Below, piece after piece: positions 35,994 to 50,673 of a stretch of DNA of 64,000 nt. Made by a program: the position numbers and the translations under genes. The DNA lies in assembly GCA_030272585.1 (NCBI GenBank), contig BSYQ01000001.1, positions 2,666,001 through 2,730,000 on the forward strand, in the 5' to 3' direction. This DNA comes from Bryopsis sp. KO-2023 (taxonomy: Eukaryota > Chlorophyta > Ulvophyceae > Bryopsidales > Bryopsidaceae). The notes below the pieces were generated by a model that searched no databases, was not told where the DNA came from, and saw only the letters and a program-made list of their open reading frames with translations. The first letter of the stretch is position 1, and each line of letters starts with the position of its first letter.

Positions 35994-36608
35994 GCGCGAC
36001 TCTCAGACAAAGAATGAGTTTCCTTCCAACGCTCCTAGGTTTTCGTCGTCGGGCCCGCCTCGAAAGAAAGAGCGCCAACCGATAAGTGTTTGCCCTTGTC
36101 TACGCAAACTGCAGCTCAAGTCGGTTCTTAACGGTGTGCTTAGACTTGGGAGTGACGACCTCGGACAGGCAATTTGAGAAACTGTCCAGTATGACATACC
36201 ACACTGGCCCAGTGCCAGGCAGCAAAATGTTGGTCCCCCCCCTCCAGTTCGTAACCTGGTCCGACTGGACTCGAGTCTTTTCATCGCAGGAAAGGGGTGG
36301 CGTTACATGAGTCACGAGTGACAAATCCCCCCATCCCTTGTGCTTCAGGTCACATTTGAGAAAAAAACCCTCATGTTGAAATTCTTTCCCACCATCACCT
36401 GGCATTCTGCCCCACCTGAGTCAAACCGAAAACTGAGATATGACATAATTAGACTGATTTGATTTGATTTGATTTGATTTGATTTGATTTGATTTGATTT
36501 GATTTGATTTGGAAACTGCGATATTCATCATTACATGAAACCCGCACCATTTGATTTCTATATAACTCTGCTCCTCACTAGCACGATTCCTAAATTCAAG
36601 AAAGCAAA
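35994..36608. other. Intergenic, with a TGATT microsatellite
   Basis: Between the E2 start and the 3' end of the HD gene. Apart from the short tandem repeat at 36455-36511 nothing was recognised. Confidence 0.5.
36455..36511. repeat. (TGATT)n microsatellite
   Basis: About eleven uninterrupted copies of the five-base unit TGATT. A perfect array of this length usually means recent slippage and length polymorphism. Confidence 0.95.
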
Positions 36609-37492
36609 TCATGCATGTCCTGCCACTTCATCGAAAAATGCTCTCAAATAATCTTGCATTAAGGTGTGCCTCTGTGAAGCCAATTTCCTGCCGGTCTCCG
36701 TCTGCATCATGTTTTTCAAGTGCAACAGTTTTTCGAAAAAATGGTCGATGCTGGGGGCCTTCTTTGTCTGGTATTCACAATGCGAAACCCTCTCTGGGTT
36801 TTCCAAGGACAAGCTGCCGATGGTGTCGCTGCTGTACAAGGGTCGATTCCTGGCTCCACCAAATGTGAAACAGCGGGCAATTCCAACAGCACCAATGGCA
36901 TCAAGCATATCAGCATCTGAAACAAGTGCAAGGGGGGGGGGGGAATGATCAGCCAAGTTCTAAAAACCTCTCTGGAAGTTTCTAGGAGCATTGTGATGCC
37001 GATTGTTTTGCATCGAGCAAAGAGCAGCCTCCAAAAAACAGAAAGGATGGGTCGATTGGTTTTCCTTACAGTCGTCACACCTTGGACGTATTTCAAAACT
37101 GGGGAGAGCGCCTCCTCCTCCCCAGCGACAGTCTCCCTGGCCAACTGTTTTCTGAAGCCGCAACCCTCTATGGTTGCCAATATGTCTTTGACGTCACGCT
37201 CAGCCAACCCAAGTTCGACGGACAAAAGCGTCATCACCGCTTTCAGCACCGCGTCCCGACGATCCTCGGAAACATACTTCTCGTCCACGACGTCGTGGAG
37301 AAGCCCGGCCAAGCGCGCGATCTCAGGCGACGCGTGTCGTTCCTCCTTGGAGATGGTGTGCGCTAGCCTGGCGACGCGAACGCAGTGGTCGACGTCGTGG
37401 GAGGCGTCGTTCGCGGCCACCTCTTCAGAAACGAAACGAAGAACCTTAAGAAAAGCTGGCGAGTTTTCCTCCTCCGAAGGAAATCGTTGCAT
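36609..37492 (-). CDS. HD-domain phosphohydrolase (YedJ/YpgQ-like)
   Basis: Exons 37492-37081 and 36916-36609 join in phase to 239 aa. Metal-binding motifs appear in order: His in NDASHDVDHCVRVARLAH (about 29-46), the HD pair in RLAGLLHDVVDEKY, and a later Asp in DADMLDAIGAVGIARCFTFGG. That last block is typical of bacterial YedJ/YpgQ-like HD proteins, some of which are nucleotide pyrophosphohydrolases; the substrate here is unknown. No targeting sequence is obvious. The intron precedes the conserved Asp codon. It is head-to-head with the CBM20 gene, 592 bp away. Confidence 0.85.
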
Positions 37493-38084
37493 CGCAAAGA
37501 GAACCGCTCCTCACAATTGCGGGATGAATGCGCCACCCAGCGAAGTAACACCATGCACCCGACTGGCGAAACACGCTGCCCACCACAGGGCTGAATCTTG
37601 GGATCTTCTCACTCTCCCATCCAATCAAAAGGCCTTTGCAGTTCGGCGCATGAGCTGCAACCGGAAAAGCCGGCTTCCAGGCAAATTCGCCTCTCTCTTC
37701 TGCAATTTACATTTTCTGTCGTTTTGAAAAGGTGTGCGTTGGGCAGAATCCCCTTGCAACCATGTGTGGGCGGTTGCAAACGATTTCGTGTTCAGGCCAG
37801 AAACCGAAACGCGCCGAGCGGGGTGGAAATCGTCAGAAATGGATGACGTCATATTAGGGAGTGCTGCATTTTCAAGCAACGACAACAAACAATCGGTGTG
37901 GCGGACCGCGCCCAAAAGTGACTTTGCCCAAGCTCATTTTTTCTCTAGAGACTTGAGTTGTCGGGGCCACAGTGTGAATTTTTCTTTGCAGCGGGTGAAC
38001 TCCTCCCACCAATTCCGTTTTGATTTTTCGACCAGTCTGCGCCAGTTTTGTTTTTCTCTGAGCGAACCGACCGGCTGCTATGTG
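37493..38084. promoter_or_regulatory. Shared upstream region of the HD and CBM20 genes
   Basis: 592 bp between divergent starts. The downstream half (37734-38084) stays open in the CBM20 frame with other Met codons, so that gene could start further upstream. No motif was assigned. Confidence 0.35.
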
Positions 38085-39468
38085 ATGGCCTGTGCCCCAG
38101 AATTTTGCATTTTCTCGCACGTCCCTTGCGGACGATACTCAGCTCGCGCGCCTGGTGGCGCACACTTGATTCAAAGGCGGCTCGACGTGTTTCGATCGCG
38201 TCGCTCTCGTTCGACAGTGGGTTTGACTTTCGCACTCGGGGGCGCACCGGATGACTACGCGGAGGCGGAAATCGTTTACCAGAAGTTGGAGTTCGAGCCT
38301 TACTTCCAGAAGGAGAAGAACCCCCGGATTCTCGTGCGATTCAGCGTGCCTTTCCGCTGCCACAGCCGACAGATGTTGTGCATTGGTGGAAGCCAGTTTC
38401 CTTTTGGGTGGTCGTTCGTGTCCATCGCGAAAGCGCCGATGACTTGGAATCCTCGAGACATTTGGACCGCCGAAGTAAGCGCGACGCGCCCTCTGTTTAC
38501 GAACGCAACCGAATCCCAACGAACCACCCAAACCAAGAATCTGCAACTGAGCGTCGTGTGTTTTTTGTCGTGGACGCTCGTTACGCAGGTCGAGCTTCCA
38601 GCCGGAATGCGACTAGAGTACAAATACGTCATTTTGGAGGAACAGGTGTGTTTCAGTTGCGGACAATCGTGTCAGCGTTCGTTGGTCGCTGCGCTGGACG
38701 AGCAATGGGCGCAATTGGGCTCCTTCTAACAACTTTTCGTGGCCAGGTCTGGACAAAGCAGGAAGACGAAGATTCGGAGGGAGTCGTTGAAGTGACGTAC
38801 CGCTCCAGCAACGAAGCTTTTCAACCTCCCGACGTGAAAACTATTCGAAAGCAGATGGCGATTGTGGATTGGCAACCTGGGCCCAACAGGGTTCTCGACG
38901 TACCCACTATGGTAAGGAATAATAAAATGTAAACACCGAGAAAGGGGCATGTGGGGAAGGGGAAGGAATAATAAGGTGTAAACACCGAGAAAGGGGGATG
39001 TGGGGAAGGGGGAAGAAAAACTGTCCAAAGGCCAAAGCAACCACCATGGATGGGAGGGGCTTCAGAAACAATCTGCTTCGCTCTGGGTTGGGCAAAATTT
39101 GTTGGAAGTCCGAACACCTCATCAGGCCCCAAATGGCAACAAAAAGATGAATTGCTTTCCAAAAAAACAAAAAAAACCGAAACGCCGATATGAATCAACC
39201 TCGCATCTATTTTTCTCAGGAGGAAATTGCTCGGCTGGAGCCTGGGGACAGCGTGCAAAGAACTCCGGCCCAACCTCGCCCCTATCTCACCTTTCGCTCC
39301 AAACTAGAGAAGTTGGGTAATAAAGACATGGATCCGTTCAGCGGAACTTGGGAAGAATTGGTGATCGAAGACGACGGGACTCCAGTTTTGCAACGCAGGG
39401 ATGTGTGGCCTTTCAAAGAATCGGGTATAAGCTTCGATGCTGCCAGAAGGCTCTTCCTAGGGGACTGA
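38085..39468 (+). CDS. Plastid starch-binding protein (CBM20)
   Basis: Exons 38085-38474, 38589-38645, 38747-38911 and 39220-39468 join in phase to 286 aa. The N terminus (MACAPEFCIFSHVPCGRYSA, then Arg/Ser-rich to about residue 50) resembles a chloroplast transit peptide; the chosen start is the first Met with this composition. Residues of roughly 80-170 form a CBM20 domain: VRFSVPFRC, GGSQFPFGWSF, AKAPMTWNPRDIWTAE and LPAGMRLEYKYVILEEQVW, with the tryptophans that stack on starch helices. The C-terminal 100 residues (EEIARLEPGDSV; MDPFSGTWEEL) match no family I recognise, and no catalytic domain is present. Probable role: starch-granule scaffold or regulator. Confidence 0.8.
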
Positions 39469-42400
39469 GGGGCGGTTTTCGTTTTTCTCTTGGGGTTGAA
39501 TCGGCAGGGAGGTTAAAAAAAAAAAGAAAGGGAATGCAACACATCATCAGCAACAATCACATCAGAAAAAAAAAAGAAAAGTTAAATACTGTGGCGGAAA
39601 ACAGATCTTTGAGGCGAAATGCCTGGAGGCTTGTTTTTTTTCTTGTCATGATTGGAAGATTCCTGGTTGCCACGATTCTCGGCGATTTTTTTTTGGGATG
39701 CATTTCTCCTTAAGTGAGTGATCTGCCCTGAGATTGATTGCATCTCAGGCTCTTGGATCCCTGCTTCTAAGTGTATTTGAAGCTTGCATTTATTCTTTGA
39801 CGATGGCAGTGGTGGTGGGTGGAGTTTTTTTTCACGGTGAGTGTCCATCGATGGTGTTTCTGTTTTTGTGTGTGTCTGTGTGTGTGTGTGTGTTTTTGGG
39901 GGGGGCTTGGTGCCTGTTTGTTTTCGGCAGGAAGAATTCGCTCGATCATTTCTCCACACAGTGAATGTCTTTCGGAGAGGTCGAGGAAAACAGAGGGATT
40001 AAAAAATTAAAAAAAAAAGGGAGGGGGTTAGTGATCTCTTTGATTGGAGCGAGTGGTGATGAGTTGTGTTCGAGGGAAAAAGGAGGAGAGGGGGCCGGGT
40101 GGTTTTTCACCCCCCCCATCACTTTTTGTTGTTGTGGAGTTGCTTCCTCCTTCCCCCCCCCCAAAACAAAAAAACAAAACAAAAAAAAGTGGGATGGAGG
40201 TTTGGGCCGCTCTTTGCTTCTGCAATGTTGGGAGATTTTTTTCAACTCGGGTTGAAAAACTCTGTTCAGCTGAAAATCGACTGTCGTCACAGACAATTTT
40301 AAAAGGGAGAAAAAAAAGAAAGAGAGAGGGGAAAAGAGAAAGAAACAAGTTTCATGATTTTTATCACAAGGAGGGATTTTTTGTTGCCATGGTATAAATC
40401 CCACCTGGTCCAAGACTGCGGTCTGTGAATTTTACTGTTGCCCAAATATCTTATTGAAATAAAAATAGCAGGGATTTGGCTCGACTCTCTAATGGGAAAA
40501 AAAAGAAGAAAACAAAAGAGTGAGAAAAAACAAAGAGTCTTGAGGAAGAAAAAAAAGGAAATATATATATATATACAAATAGAAAAAAAAAAAGAATACG
40601 CTGATGAAAAGGTAGCTGTCATGGGTTCTGAATTTAGATAATCTTGGCTTCGCCAGTTGGGGGAAAAAAGCAAAAAAAAAAACGTGCGGGGGAAAGGAAA
40701 GAGGAGGATTTATTACGAAAGGGGGAAATCGAAACACAAAGATAGAAGGGGAGGGAAAAAAAACCAAAACAAAAATATAGAGAGAAGAGCTGCTAGTTGG
40801 TATGCGCTTGCGATATCTGGGCCTCAGCCACAATTTTTCCATATATTTGTATTGATGGCTATTGATTGTTTGTTTCTTTGTCAGTATCGTCCATTTTCCA
40901 CAGATGGTCGACCTTCAATTCTTCTATGATTCCATTTTTTCTTTTTTTTTTTTAATTATTGCAACAAGCACAGGTTTTGGTTTTCTTTAATATTCTTTCA
41001 TGGTGAGGATTTCTTGAGATGCTTTTTTTTTTTTTTTTAAAACCCCAAAGGATTTCTCGATGATTCATTTCATGTTCGATGGGTTATTGGAAATAAAGAA
41101 AAGAAAAAACAGTGGGGGAATATGAAAGAGGGGGGAAAAAAATACCGAAAAAACAACAAAAAAGGGATGTCGAATTTTGTTTTCAGGGATTCGCTTGGGT
41201 TTCAAATGAGGGACGAAAAGAAAGGGTGAACAAAAATCTTTTGTGCTTTTTTCTCCTGGAATGCATGCATCTAAAATTTTTGCTGGAGAGAATGGGGAAG
41301 ACATGGATCTATATATGGCTTGCTTTTCCCCCCCACCCCCCCTCCCGTCCTCTCTCCATATTCTTTTGAGTAAAAAGGGAGGAAGGATTTTTGATGTCAG
41401 GATTCGAAGGGGGAGGAGAGAGAGAGGGAGGGGGTTGTATTGTTTTCAGTTAAGAAATGGAAAATAGAAGGATGGAGGAATTTTAATCCTTGGAGGTATA
41501 TATGTATACATACTTTTTTCTTCTTTTTTTTTTCTCTCTTTTCGCTCCGATCCACAATTCATTGTGCGTTTGCTGGAGGAGTGGAAAAACAAGGGGGAGG
41601 GGGAAAAAGAGGAAAAAAAAAAAAGAAAAACACCAAGAAAAGAGAACCATTGATGATGGATGAGTTGGGACATTTTTTTTTGAATGGGGTGCGCCTATTA
41701 TGCATTTTGCCCGGTTTTGATATAGCGATTTAGCTTTTTCGGGCGTCATTTGTTTGGGAGGGAGTTAATACGGTCCGAAGTGATTTGAAGACCAGTAAAA
41801 AGAAAAGAAAAAAAAATACAAAAAAGGAGGGGAAAAAGAAAGGATATAAGGGAATTTTCAAGAGAAACAAAGATTTGGAAATTTTTTTTTTTTTTTTTGG
41901 GGGGGGGGGGGGGAAGAAGAGGGGTAGAGAGTGTGAAAAAAAAGAGAGAGAGAGAGAGACTTACAGTATATTTTCAACCTTTGTGTATGAAGACGTATAT
42001 ATTATATTCGAAAAAGCAAGAGAGATAACACATATTTATGGGTTTTTTTGAATTTTTTTGGATTTCTTTGATTTTTCAGGATATATGAGGGTCTTTCGAT
42101 CGATAATTTGGAGAAAAGGGGGGGAGGGGGAGGGGGGGGGGGGGGTGAAATCAGAAGGAAAAGAGAATTAAAGGCGAAAGATCCTGTGTGGTGCATAGTG
42201 TTTTTTTTATTTTAATTTTTAAACTGTTGAATATGTGAGCACCTGGACATATAGGGAAAGGGATTTGTGTTGAGAAGAGAATGTTTTCAGCGCTCCGTGG
42301 GGTTGATGCACGGAATGGTCTGTATTTGTTTTGAACGGGGGCTTCGAATTTTTTTTTTTCTTATAAATAGCTGTGACTGTATTCAAATGGGGATACTTTG

Positions 42401-42655
42401 TAACCAGAGGTGGGATTGGGAAAAAAGACAATTTTCTGTTAAAATATTTTCTCATCATTTTCATCATCGTTGTCTTGTGGCCAAGAAAAAATGCAAAAAA
42501 AAGAAAATCCAAGGTGCTACCGATCTGAAGTGTGTTTCTTTGTGGCGCCAAAATTGAGCAGCACAAGAACTCCTAATGGATATTAGTCATCAGATTTTGA
42601 AATGCTATGCTTGTGACAATGGCTTGAAGGGTGGTGTTGACCTCTAGGCTGCGTT
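39469..42655. other. 3.2-kb homopolymer-rich desert
   Basis: Runs of A, G, T and GA dominate the plus strand, including a T17G15 tract at 41882-41913, G-rich runs near 42118-42145 and GA repeats near 41943-41960. Every open frame is a low-complexity translation. No gene, transposon end or tandem array was recognised. It lies downstream of both flanking genes, the plus-strand CBM20 and the minus-strand DPY30-like gene. Confidence 0.6.
41882..41913. repeat. T17G15 tract in the intergenic desert
   Basis: The longest pure T-then-G tract in the window, located downstream of the CBM20 gene and outside any recognised gene. Confidence 0.8.
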
Positions 42656-43416
42656 TCAGTTGTTTTCCTTTTTCTGAAGATATCGAAGAATGTGCTCATG
42701 AATGTTGTCAGGTTTACTCTCCAGCAATTCTTCCCCAATTCCCTGCACAACTTTTGAAAAATTGCACTTTTCCAGAAACTGCATGCACCAGAAAGCACGG
42801 TTCATCAAATTGTCAAAAAAAAATGTCAAAAGATGCCATCGATTATACAGAATTGGCCCGTGCTGAATTTCCACAGGTCCATAACAAGTGGACTTGGGTT
42901 GGTTGCATGCTTTTCTGACATGCAGCAATGCTTCTTGAGGAGCCATTGGATTCTAGATAGTGCCCATTGACAATGTCGAGGATTGAATGCATATTCGATT
43001 GAGCTAAAACCACTGCAACCAATGCAAAGCAAGCAGTTCCACAGCACGTCACGAACAACATAAATCAAAATCATATCAAGATGCAACAGGGTGAAATAAA
43101 CCTACCTCTCTTTCTTCCAAATCCTTATGTGACACGTGTATGATTAGACCACTGGAATCGATTTGGTTGGCCTTTTTGTAGAGGTAATCAGCCCTAACCA
43201 ATACCAGAAACAACAATGCACCCATCAACGTTTCTAGTCCCTGGAAGCTCCAAAGTTTGCTGAATGAATTGAGCAGGGGAGGAGGGGTTCCTACATGAAC
43301 TTTGTGGGGTCCTCGGGCTTGTCTTTGAGCATAGCTTCCACCATGGGACGCATGGTGCCCTCAAGATTGATGGACTCGATGTATTCTCCGAGCTCCGTGA
43401 CTATTGCATCCGCCAT
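42656..43416 (-). CDS. Small DPY30/RIIa-like docking protein
   Basis: Exons 43416-43295, 43193-43106 and 42778-42656 join in phase to 110 aa. The first half, EGTMRPMVEAMLKDKPEDPTKFMADYLYKK, has the two-helix DPY30/RIIa dimerisation pattern (a hydrophobic helix, KPEDP turn, then FMADYL). The last exon repeats the theme more loosely: VVQGIGEELLESKPDNIHEHILRYLQKK. Proteins of this class dimerise and dock to amphipathic helices in radial spokes, central-pair complexes or the COMPASS complex. The joining exon is short and supported by phase and splice sites. A ciliary role is inferred. Its start is 214 bp from that of ELP3. Confidence 0.68.
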
Positions 43417-43630
43417 CCCGCACACCAACACGCCTTGATGCTTGCAGACTGTGTGGTGCCAATCTCTGCTTTTGGGGGTGGCCGTGTTGGGATCCAGGAT
43501 GGAATGTTGTCGAGTGATTGAGTTTGCCAGGTCGTCCAGCCCACACAAAACTTAGTAATCATTGTTGGTTAATTGGCGATTTGCTTTGTGGGTGGAGGAC
43601 TCGAATTGCTTCGTGCCATTGGTCGTCGCC
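43417..43630. promoter_or_regulatory. 214-bp shared upstream region of the DPY30-like and ELP3 genes
   Basis: Divergent start codons at 43416 (minus) and 43631 (plus). No TATA box or recognisable motif was found. The function is inferred from the geometry. Confidence 0.4.
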
Positions 43631-46821
<3,191 letters not shown>

Positions 46822-47268
46822 GAGGCATAGGCAATTCTTCCAGGGCAAGAATGCATGGAAATCATGATGGTGACAAGTGGCAGAGTGGAATTGGCATGAA
46901 TATCATGCCAGATGTAACGATAGAACAATCAATCATCATAATCCATCAACCTTTGTTGATTTTTTTTGTTGTTGGAAGCGAAAAGGTGCAAGAATAGATG
47001 CATCCATTCATTTTTTCAGATCCCCCAAGCCTTCAGATATAAAAACTCAAAGGACTAAACGGTTGCATTTCACACAACGATAGAAAATCAACCCAGCTGG
47101 AAAAACTGTTGCATGTGTTTCGAAAATTACATGAATCGTGCCTCCCTGACGATCCTCTTGAACTGTTTTTTTCTTTCTTGCCTTTTATTTCCTACTCTAC
47201 ATGCACTCCCTCGTTTTGGCAAGAACTTCCCAATGTTTGATGAAACCTCCATCATGAATGCATCTCAT
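46822..47268. other. Convergent 3' flanks of ELP3 and SFT2
   Basis: 447 bp of AT-rich sequence with no recognisable gene or repeat. Confidence 0.5.
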
Positions 47269-48558
47269 TCATTTCGATCTGAATACCATCCCGAAACAGC
47301 CCTTCATGCTCTGATAGAACACCCCCAGAACGAACTTCACTCCATCAGAACCTCCAGGGAAATATGACATCAAGTAGTACAGCAATGCTACCACCTGCAT
47401 ACAAGAGGGGGTCAGAATTGAGAGGCATCAGCTACAGTCTATTTTCAAAACCCAAGTTGACCATACTGATAAAAAGATTATATAAAAAACTTTTTCCCCT
47501 CCTCAGCAAAGTGAATGATTTTTATTTTTACTTTTGGGAGGGAAAGAAGTTCACTTTGCTACTGATCATCATGGCATTGTCAAGCTTCAAAAAAAAAAAA
47601 TAGACTGCATTTGCAAAAAAACAAAAATGACGACGTGTTGATCGGAACGTAAATCATTCCACAAGTTACTATTTCTGGGATTGCCATCCTATGATCATAT
47701 TAAAATGGGAAGCCCATGAGAAAACACACACACACACCTGAAGGCCAGAGCAAATTAAGGAGAACAAGTAGCTTTTCATCACGACCGCCGCATAGAGCGT
47801 CCCCAACATGCTGCCGACGTAGCCGGCACTGAACGGGATCCTTTCTTTGGAAATCATGTGTTTCATTTGTTGTTTCCAGCCCTTCAGCACTGTGAAAGCT
47901 GACATTATCAACACGCTTCCCAGCGTGAAGCTGAATGCAAATTTGGAGGGGGAGAGTACGATGATGGGCAGCGCCACAGAGAAAGCCAAAAATAGCATCA
48001 CCAGGCCTCCAGTCAAAAACGCTGCGAAGTAATACCATTGCTGACGGCTGGGCACGCTGAGTGATCAAAATAAAGCAGAAAAAAGAAAATCGAATCGGAA
48101 TATAAAACATTCAATTCAGACACGAATCCCAGTTTCTATTTTTAGAAAAAAAAGCTGCACTGGTGCATATCTCATTGGCATAACCATCCCAACCCTTTTC
48201 ACAAAGGGTTTCCAATGAATCCAAACAACCAAAAAGATAGAAATTGAAAAAAAAAGAAAAAACAGGAATTCATGAGATTCCACATGGCTGTGTGTGCAGG
48301 ACCTCACTTAAAAAAAACAGCTCACTTTTGAACCGCCGTCGTTGCAGAGGAGGAAACAGTGGATAGGCCGGAGGTCATCTTGTTGAAAGAACCCTTCAAG
48401 ACGTCCTTCACGCTGCCCCCAAGCCCAGTGCTGGATTCAGCCCCCCCGGTTCCAGCCTCGATATCCCCCTCGCCCGAGTACTTGTTCCATTCCGCGAGAA
48501 CCGACTCCGAGGGGCCATCATCTTGTGAAGCACCGAAAAAGTTTCTGAGACTTTCCAT
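47269..48558 (-). CDS. SFT2: SFT2-family Golgi vesicle-transport membrane protein
   Basis: Exons 48558-48326, 48056-47738 and 47394-47269 join in phase to 225 aa. The first 80 residues are soluble, Gly/Ser/Thr-rich with an acidic patch. Four hydrophobic spans follow: WYYFAAFLTGGLVMLFLAF, a second with LSPSKFAFSFTLGSVL, a third after the basic loop KQQMKHMISKERIPF, and the last running into SYFPGG. LSPSKFAFSFTLG and SYFPGG are family signatures. Yeast Sft2p acts in fusion of endosome-derived vesicles with the late Golgi; the role here follows from the family. A GTG 21 bp upstream is in frame, but the ATG at 48558 is the better start. Confidence 0.9.
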
Positions 48559-49603
48559 CGGGAGTCGTCGCTTCTGCACACACGCACAGCAACGAAAGAG
48601 ATTAAATCAGGAGCTCCTCCCGTACGATTTAAGGTTGAAATGTTTTCCTGATCGCAACGCAAAGTGGGCGAAGACAACCGAGTTCGCTTGCCTTGATTGA
48701 TTATTCATGCATTGATCAAGAAAGAGTGAGATTATAGTGGAAGTGTGAGACAAAGTGAGATCAAAGATAAGGAGGAGAGATAAGATTGAAAGAATAGATA
48801 GGAGGGAGAAAATGGTGACTTGAGGAGTTGAACCTCTTTTCTCGTCCTAGAGTTTGTGAAATGTTTTCGTCTGGGAGGTTGCTTTTCTGAAACAAGATGA
48901 AGTAAAGCTGAGCAACATCTGGATTGGACAAGGACGGACGCAACAGCGATCACCCGCACCCAATCCAAAGATATATTGAGCACTTGTGTTCTCAAGCACT
49001 TCCCAAACAGCATGCAACTGTGTTTTCCTCCCTACAATATGCACCAGCCGGATCTTCTGACTTTAGTTGCATGTTCGGAAGGGTGAGCATTGAAGCTGAA
49101 TGCACCACTGCTCTCCTCTTTTGGAAGAATTCTTGTTGCTCTATACTCATACCAAAGCTGTCCTCACCCTTTCTCCATGTCTGTCACCGATCCCCAAGAT
49201 GATTTCTTTCCAGCATATTCCAGAGAACAGATTATCAGCCATCCCCCGCTCCTACAGCTGCAGGAGGCTCTAGATTCTGACGGAATTTTTGCTTACATTG
49301 GATTAAAATAAAAACAAGAAAACAAGATAACGAACACAAAAAAAAGCACTAAGTTGTCTCAGACATCTTATGATCTCGACAACATCTATATCAAAATGCT
49401 GAGGGACGAAAACCTAAACATCTATTTTGATAGATTTCACCCTTTCCCCTCGCTATTCCCATTTTTCTACTGAAGAGATATCCGAATATCAGCTTTTTCC
49501 CGTAGGCAGGCAAGATCCCCCCAAAGATCAACAAAACCATTTCAGCATAATCCACCCCCGCTGCCCCCGCCACCCCCCCCCCCCAAAAAAAAAGGATTTC
49601 TCA
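48559..49603. other. Upstream region of SFT2 and 3' flank of the uL23m gene
   Basis: About 1 kb with no exon of recognisable family on either strand. A C12A9 tract lies at 49573-49593, just past the uL23m stop codon. Confidence 0.5.
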
Positions 49604-50446
49604 CTATTTTTTCTGATCGGCCGAATCCTCAGGTTTTTGAAAAAATACATAGGCCTTTTTCCATGCCGATTGTTGGACCATTCCATTTTTTGTCCTTTTC
49701 TTCTTCCCATCATAATTCAGTGTATGAACTTTTTTCACTTTCATTTTGTACATGGACTCCAAGAAGCTCTTGATTTCGATCTGAAACAACACACACCATA
49801 TGATCAATGCACTGGTTACTATCTGTTTGTGTCAAGGATTTTTTATTAGATCTATCAATCTCAACTGTGGGTCTCCAGGAAATCCTCCTCACCCCCCCCC
49901 CCCAAAAAAAAAAAAAAAATCTTGAAAAAATCAAAGTCAATCTCGTGAAAATAAAAATATAAGAATTCACCTAGGACTTCATTAGCCATCAAGGTGCAAA
50001 AAAAAGGAAAAAAAAAACGACTGCCCTTCGAGATTTTGGAAAGCCCCAAAACAACTTTTGACCACAAGACTAAAGGTCCCTCATATTCGCCTGATTCCTC
50101 TGCACATGCTTAATTGCATTCATTGACAGCCGCAATCTTCCAGCCCTGACTGGGAGCAACTGAGATTCGAGCTTAAGCCAACTTGGACTACCAAAGATCT
50201 AATCATTGGGACACCAGCTTCAAACCACTGGAGGCAACCTTTCAGTTGCAAAAAAACCATATCTACGAATACTTGAAACAAGAGATCTTCTCCTTGATCC
50301 ACCTTGTTGGTTTGTGGGGTGGTTCTGAAAGCTACTTTTGGAAGCCACCCCGTGTCTTTCACTTGTTTTAGCTCCTGCTCGGTAAGAGGCATCATGTGGA
50401 TCTTCAAGTTGGGGAAATATGTGGGCAGACGGCGTAAAAACCGCAT
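49604..50446 (-). CDS. MRPL23: Mitochondrial ribosomal protein uL23m
   Basis: Exons 50446-50303 and 49780-49604 join in phase to 106 aa. The protein sits at the polypeptide exit tunnel of the mitochondrial large subunit. The N terminus MRFLRRLPTYFPNLKIHMMP is basic and like other uL23m proteins that lack a long presequence. The core IEIKSFLESMYKMKVKKVHT is followed by LNYDGKKKR and WKKAYVFF, the family pattern. The 480-nt intron contains a C12A16 tract (T-then-G on the sense strand). An in-frame extension upstream of 50446 exists, but its sequence is not conserved-looking. Confidence 0.85.
49892..49919. repeat. C12A16 tract in the uL23m intron
   Basis: On the sense (minus) strand this is T16G12, about 110 bp before the acceptor. 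Same form as the tracts in the ELP3 and FARSA introns. Confidence 0.8.
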
Positions 50447-50673
50447 TGCTGCGATTTCACCACCAATTCCACTGTCCAAACGGTGCACGACGCGTGCTCT
50501 CTGAAAAAAAAACGCGCAGTGTTTGATTGAAGGGGGCGATTCCAATTTGTCTGGGAGTGTGATGTTGGTGCAGGGAGTCAGACACATATGTACGACACTC
50601 AAAAGATATTTGTTCCGAGCATCGTTGACTTTCCCAGTGGTGTGAGGAGTTTCTTTTTCTTTCTTGCGAGACG
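50447..50673. promoter_or_regulatory. 227-bp shared upstream region of two translation genes
   Basis: Divergent starts of uL23m (50446, minus) and PheRS alpha (50674, plus). Both products serve translation, so co-regulation is plausible. No motif was assigned. Confidence 0.4.

Noticed and set aside
35994-36405. Minus-strand open frames of 93-101 codons between the E2 and HD genes
   Set aside because: No domain, no conserved-looking composition and no link in phase to either neighbour.
39965-40673. Open frames on both strands in the desert
   Set aside because: Low-complexity Lys/Gly/Phe translations from GA and T runs; no splice or start context.
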